Assembly (NCBI GenBank): GCA_022563625.1
Contig: JADFNA010000077.1
Coordinates: 1 to 7,182, forward strand
Direction of reading: 5' to 3'
Length of the DNA: 7,182 bases
DNA from: Candidatus Zixiibacteriota bacterium
GTDB taxonomy: Bacteria > Zixibacteria > MSB-5A5 > GN15 > JACZUZ01
Shown here: positions 4,677 through 7,182 of the stretch, piece after piece
Numbering within the stretch: position 1 is the first letter of the stretch
How the letters are laid out: each line of letters starts with the position of its first letter
Notes under the pieces: generated by a model
The model's input: only the letters and a program-made list of their open reading frames with translations
The model's database searches: none
Told to the model about the DNA's origin: nothing
Position numbers and translations under genes: made by a program

Positions 4677-6503
4677 TTATTCTACCGTGACGGACTTGGC
4701 CAGGTTGCGCGGCTGGTCTATTTCGCACCCCCGCAGGGCCGCGATATGATACGCCAGAAGCTGGAGCGGAATAATGGACAGAACCGGTGTGAACAGCCGG
4801 TGCGTTTTTGGCACATAGATCACATGGTCAACCATTGAGGCGATTTCGGTATCACCTTCGGTGGCTATAGCGATTACTCTCCCGCTGCGGGCCTTGACCT
4901 GCTGAATGCTGCTGATAACTTTGTCATAAACCGGGTCCTTGAGGGCAATAACCACAACCGGCATCATCTCATCAATCAGCGCAATCGGACCATGTTTCAT
5001 TTCCGCCGCAGGATAGCCTTCAGCGTGGATGTAGGAAATCTCTTTGAGTTTGAGCGCGCCCTCAAGCGCAACAGGGAAGTTGACTCCCCGGCCCAGATAG
5101 AGGAAGTTGTTGTTCTGGTAATATTCCCCGGCGATTTCTTTGATTGTCTCATCCTGTTGAAGCATTTTTCCGACTTGCCCGGGAATCGCTTCGAGGTAGT
5201 TTATCAACTCCAGTCCCTGCTGCACCGACAGATTGCGCATGCGGCCGAGCAGAATTGCGATCAGATTGAGCGCCATAACCTGCGAGGTAAATGCTTTTGT
5301 TGAGGCCACGCCGATTTCCGGCCCGGAATGTGTGTACACACCGCCATCAGTGACACGGGCTATTGATGAACCAACGACATTCACTATGCCGAGTGTTATC
5401 GCGCCTGCGTGTTGCGCCTCGCGCAGGGCGGCCATAGTGTCGGCCGTCTCGCCGGACTGGCTGATGGCGATAAACACGGAGTTTTCAGGAATGATCGGAG
5501 AGCGGTAGCGAAATTCGCTGGCGTATTCGACCTCCACCGGAACACGCGCTAATTCCTCAATCACGTATTCCCCGATCAGGCCGCTGTGCCAGCTGGTCCC
5601 GCAGGCGCAAATAATAATTCGGTCGATGGTCCTGAGCTGGTCGACCTGCAGATTCAAACCGTTCAGCCGCGGCTTGCCTTCTTCAAAGTTTAATCGTCCA
5701 CGTATTGCGTCACACAGGGTCGCGGTTTGCTCATGAATTTCCTTGAGCATAAAATGATCATAGCCGCCTTTTTCAATCTGGCCAAGTGACCAGGATATTT
5801 CTTCGACATGCGGAGTAATTGTCGCCTGGTCTATGGTGGTAATCTGATACCCTTTGCGCGTAATCGTAACAATTTCTTCATCATCGAGAAACACGACGCG
5901 CTTGGTATGATTGAGCACCGCTGAAACATCGGACGCGACAAAGAATTCATCACCGCCGTCGCCGATAATCAGCGGCGAACCGTTCCGCGCAGCCACTATT
6001 ATGTCCGGGTCTTTGGAACTCACGACTGCGATGCCATAGGTCCCCTCCACCTGAGAGAGGGCTTTTCTGACCGCTTCGGTCAAGTCGCCCTCATAATATT
6101 CTGCGATCAAATATGTCAGCGCTTCGGTGTCGGTTTCAGTCCGAAATTTTCTACCCTGGCGTTCCAGCGCTTCGCGGATGGATTGGTAGTTTTCGATTAT
6201 TCCGTTATGTACCAGGGCGATTTCCCCGGCCTGGTCTGTATGCGGGTGGGCGTTCAACACGCTCGGGACGCCGTGTGTCGCCCAGCGGGTGTGGGCAATG
6301 CCGACTGTTTGTTCATAAGCATGGTCGCCGAGTTCTTTGTCCAACTGCGCGATTTTACCAACGGCCTTCACCACCTGGCAGCCGAACTGGCTGACCAGAG
6401 CCACGCCCGCTGAATCATATCCGCGATACTCCAGCCGCTTCAAACCGGTCATCAGTATCGGCAGAGCTGTTTTCTTTCCGACATATCCGACTATTCCACA
6501 CAT
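4677..6503 (-). CDS. glmS: Glutamine-fructose-6-phosphate aminotransferase (isomerizing)
   Basis: GlmS converts fructose-6-phosphate and glutamine to glucosamine-6-phosphate and glutamate, the entry step to UDP-GlcNAc for peptidoglycan and lipopolysaccharide; it is cytoplasmic. The 608 residues are full length for the family. The N-terminal glutaminase domain begins MCGIVGYVG, with Cys2 as nucleophile after Met removal. It carries HTRWATHG (71-78), NAHPH (94-98), HNGIIENY (99-106) and TDTEALTYL (124-132). Two SIS sugar-isomerase domains follow: CGTSWHSG (301-308), SQSGETADT (348-356) and STKAFTSQV (401-409) in the first, and LKLKEISYIHAEGYPAAEMK (484-503) in the second. The isomerase residues Glu488, His504 and Lys603 (in LAKSVTVE) are all present. 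The start is fixed by Cys2; the ribosome site is weak (GAGTGA about 8 nt upstream). It lies 118 bp downstream of the glmM-type gene on the same strand and ends in its own terminator. No glmS ribozyme is visible in the short leader. Confidence 0.98.
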   Translation of the reverse strand: MCGIVGYVGKKTALPILMTGLKRLEYRGYDSAGVALVSQFGCQVVKAVGKIAQLDKELGDHAYEQTVGIAHTRWATHGVPSVLNAHPHTDQAGEIALVHNGIIENYQSIREALERQGRKFRTETDTEALTYLIAEYYEGDLTEAVRKALSQVEGTYGIAVVSSKDPDIIVAARNGSPLIIGDGGDEFFVASDVSAVLNHTKRVVFLDDEEIVTITRKGYQITTIDQATITPHVEEISWSLGQIEKGGYDHFMLKEIHEQTATLCDAIRGRLNFEEGKPRLNGLNLQVDQLRTIDRIIICACGTSWHSGLIGEYVIEELARVPVEVEYASEFRYRSPIIPENSVFIAISQSGETADTMAALREAQHAGAITLGIVNVVGSSIARVTDGGVYTHSGPEIGVASTKAFTSQVMALNLIAILLGRMRNLSVQQGLELINYLEAIPGQVGKMLQQDETIKEIAGEYYQNNNFLYLGRGVNFPVALEGALKLKEISYIHAEGYPAAEMKHGPIALIDEMMPVVVIALKDPVYDKVISSIQQVKARSGRVIAIATEGDTEIASMVDHVIYVPKTHRLFTPVLSIIPLQLLAYHIAALRGCEIDQPRNLAKSVTVE

Positions 6504-6588
6504 TTTTATGTCACTCTATTTTTCCGCGCTTGTTCGAGCTCTCTTGCTTTCAGTTATGATTGCTTGAAACGCTCATTCTCAGTCATAA

Positions 6589-6627
6589 ACAGTGTTCACT
6601 CACAGTGCTCACTCACAGTGTTCACTC
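6589..6627. repeat. Three tandem 13-bp repeats over the end of the glmM-type gene
   Basis: The unit ACAGTGYTCACTC occurs three times head to tail at 6589-6601, 6602-6614 and 6615-6627; the first and third are identical and the middle has one C for T. The third copy contains the last codon and TGA stop of the mutase gene (complement of 6622-6627). On the minus strand each unit therefore reads GAGTGA..., repeating the stop-codon context twice downstream of the real stop. This looks like local slippage expansion of the gene's 3' end. Confidence 0.85.
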
Positions 6628-7182
6628 AAAGAGCGCCTGTGTATCTTTCATGATGCGTTGGGTCAATACCAGGTTATTGGATTCGACTACAATCCGATAA
6701 ATTGGCTCCGTATTTGACTTTCGAATCAACACCCATCCTTCGGGAAAATCTACTTTCAATCCGTCACGCTTATCAAATTTGGCCTCTGGCTTCTGGCGAA
6801 GGATATGCTTCTCGAACGCGCCCAGTTTTTTCTCAAAGTTCTTCGGCAAACTTGCCTTGCCCTTTATAGTATAATACCTGGAAAGCGTTCCGGCTAATTC
6901 TGACATGGTAATTTTCGATTTGGCCAACAGGGTCAGGACCAGGCCTGCTGCCACCAGCGAGTCACGGCCAAAATGAAGCGCGCCGTAAATTACGCCTCCG
7001 TTGCCTTCGCCGCCGATTATTGACTGGCGTTTGTGCATCAGAGACACGACATTCGCCTCGCCGACTTTGCTGTAATATATTTTTTGGCCTATCTCAGCGG
7101 CAACATCAGCGACCATTCGGGAAGTTGATAGATTTATCACGACCGGGGATTTTTTCACGGTCAGGACCTGCCTGACGGCCAG
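6622..7182 (-). CDS. glmM: Phosphoglucosamine mutase/phosphomannomutase family protein, C-terminal part
   Basis: Phosphohexomutase of the GlmM/ManB family; in this context it most likely converts glucosamine-6-phosphate (the GlmS product) to glucosamine-1-phosphate. Only the last 186 residues are in the window. The frame stays open to the right edge, reading LAVRQVLTVKKSPVVINLST from 7182 inward, so a GTG at 7158 is an internal valine codon and not the start. A full protein would be about 450 residues, so the phosphoserine loop and metal site lie outside. Visible are domain 3 with the sugar-binding loop GGEGNGGVI and FGRD, and domain 4 with the phosphate-binding loop RKSNTEPIYRIVVES. The GEGNGGVI loop resembles archaeal-type GlmM and bifunctional PGM/PMM enzymes rather than classical bacterial GlmM, so phosphomannomutase is an alternative. 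It lies directly upstream of glmS on the same strand, which favours GlmM. The stop TGA sits in a tandem repeat. Confidence 0.85.
   Translation of the reverse strand: MAVRQVLTVKKSPVVINLSTSRMVADVAAEIGQKIYYSKVGEANVVSLMHKRQSIIGGEGNGGVIYGALHFGRDSLVAAGLVLTLLAKSKITMSELAGTLSRYYTIKGKASLPKNFEKKLGAFEKHILRQKPEAKFDKRDGLKVDFPEGWVLIRKSNTEPIYRIVVESNNLVLTQRIMKDTQALFE

Noticed and set aside
6554..6586. Ten-codon upstream frame (MTENERFKQS) before glmS
   Set aside because: Too short to judge, no clear ribosome site, and such frames are expected by chance.
6504..6621. glmS ribozyme (glucosamine-6-phosphate riboswitch) upstream of glmS
   Set aside because: The gap is only 118 bp, partly made of tandem repeats, and I see no ribozyme core. 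Established cases are mainly in Gram-positive bacteria.
6589..6627. CRISPR-like repeats
   Set aside because: Units are 13 bp, directly adjacent with no spacers, and there are no cas genes.
6622..7158. Complete 178-residue protein starting at the GTG at 7158
   Set aside because: The frame continues upstream to the window edge with family-matching residues (LAVRQVLT), so the GTG is internal and the gene is truncated by the window.

Overview
This window (GC a little above 50% by eye) carries five protein genes: four complete and one cut by the right edge. All are chromosomal-type genes of a bacterium. A lipoprotein-free secretion signal on a TolB-like propeller protein suggests a cell with a periplasm. 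The GlmM-type mutase has a GEGNGGVI sugar loop rather than the GGENSGH-like loop of classical bacterial GlmM. Together with the palindromic TGTCATTCTG...CAGAATGACA element between genes, this resembles uncultured FCB-group or Zixibacteria-like lineages. That placement is an inference from memory of such genomes, not something the sequence proves.

Layout, left to right. Positions 1-101 are non-coding, with a possible start codon of a further minus-strand gene at the very edge. A complete thiolase (acetyl-CoA acetyltransferase) lies at 102-1280 on the minus strand. A 400-bp divergent intergenic region (1281-1682) holds a convincing sigma70-type promoter for the thiolase, a plus-strand terminator-like hairpin, and a row of four palindromic sequences whose centres lie 26-27 bp apart. 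It leads into a secreted PD40/TolB-like beta-propeller protein at 1683-2720 (plus). A 169-bp gap with a promoter-like sequence and a hairpin precedes a complete acyl-CoA dehydrogenase at 2890-4095 (plus). A 580-bp region between convergent genes (4096-4676) is the most unusual part. It holds a 104-bp element with nested inverted repeats, two copies of a 32-bp hairpin repeat about 410 bp apart, a half copy of the larger element, and a strikingly G-poor A/C-rich tract. It ends in an intrinsic terminator belonging to glmS. Complete glmS (4677-6503, minus) follows, preceded on its own strand by the 3' part of a glmM-type phosphohexomutase (6622-7182, minus). The gap between them contains three tandem 13-bp repeats that repeat the stop codon of the mutase.

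How the genes work together. The thiolase and acyl-CoA dehydrogenase catalyse the last and first steps of fatty acyl-CoA beta-oxidation (or of short-chain acyl-CoA metabolism), but they are divergent here and not one operon. GlmS makes glucosamine-6-phosphate and a GlmM mutase turns it into glucosamine-1-phosphate on the way to UDP-GlcNAc, so glmM-glmS is a coherent cell-wall precursor unit read right to left. The propeller protein has no evident metabolic link to either group.

I see no defence system, mobile gene, CRISPR array, tRNA or rRNA. The coding content is ordinary; what merits a second look is in the intergenic DNA.
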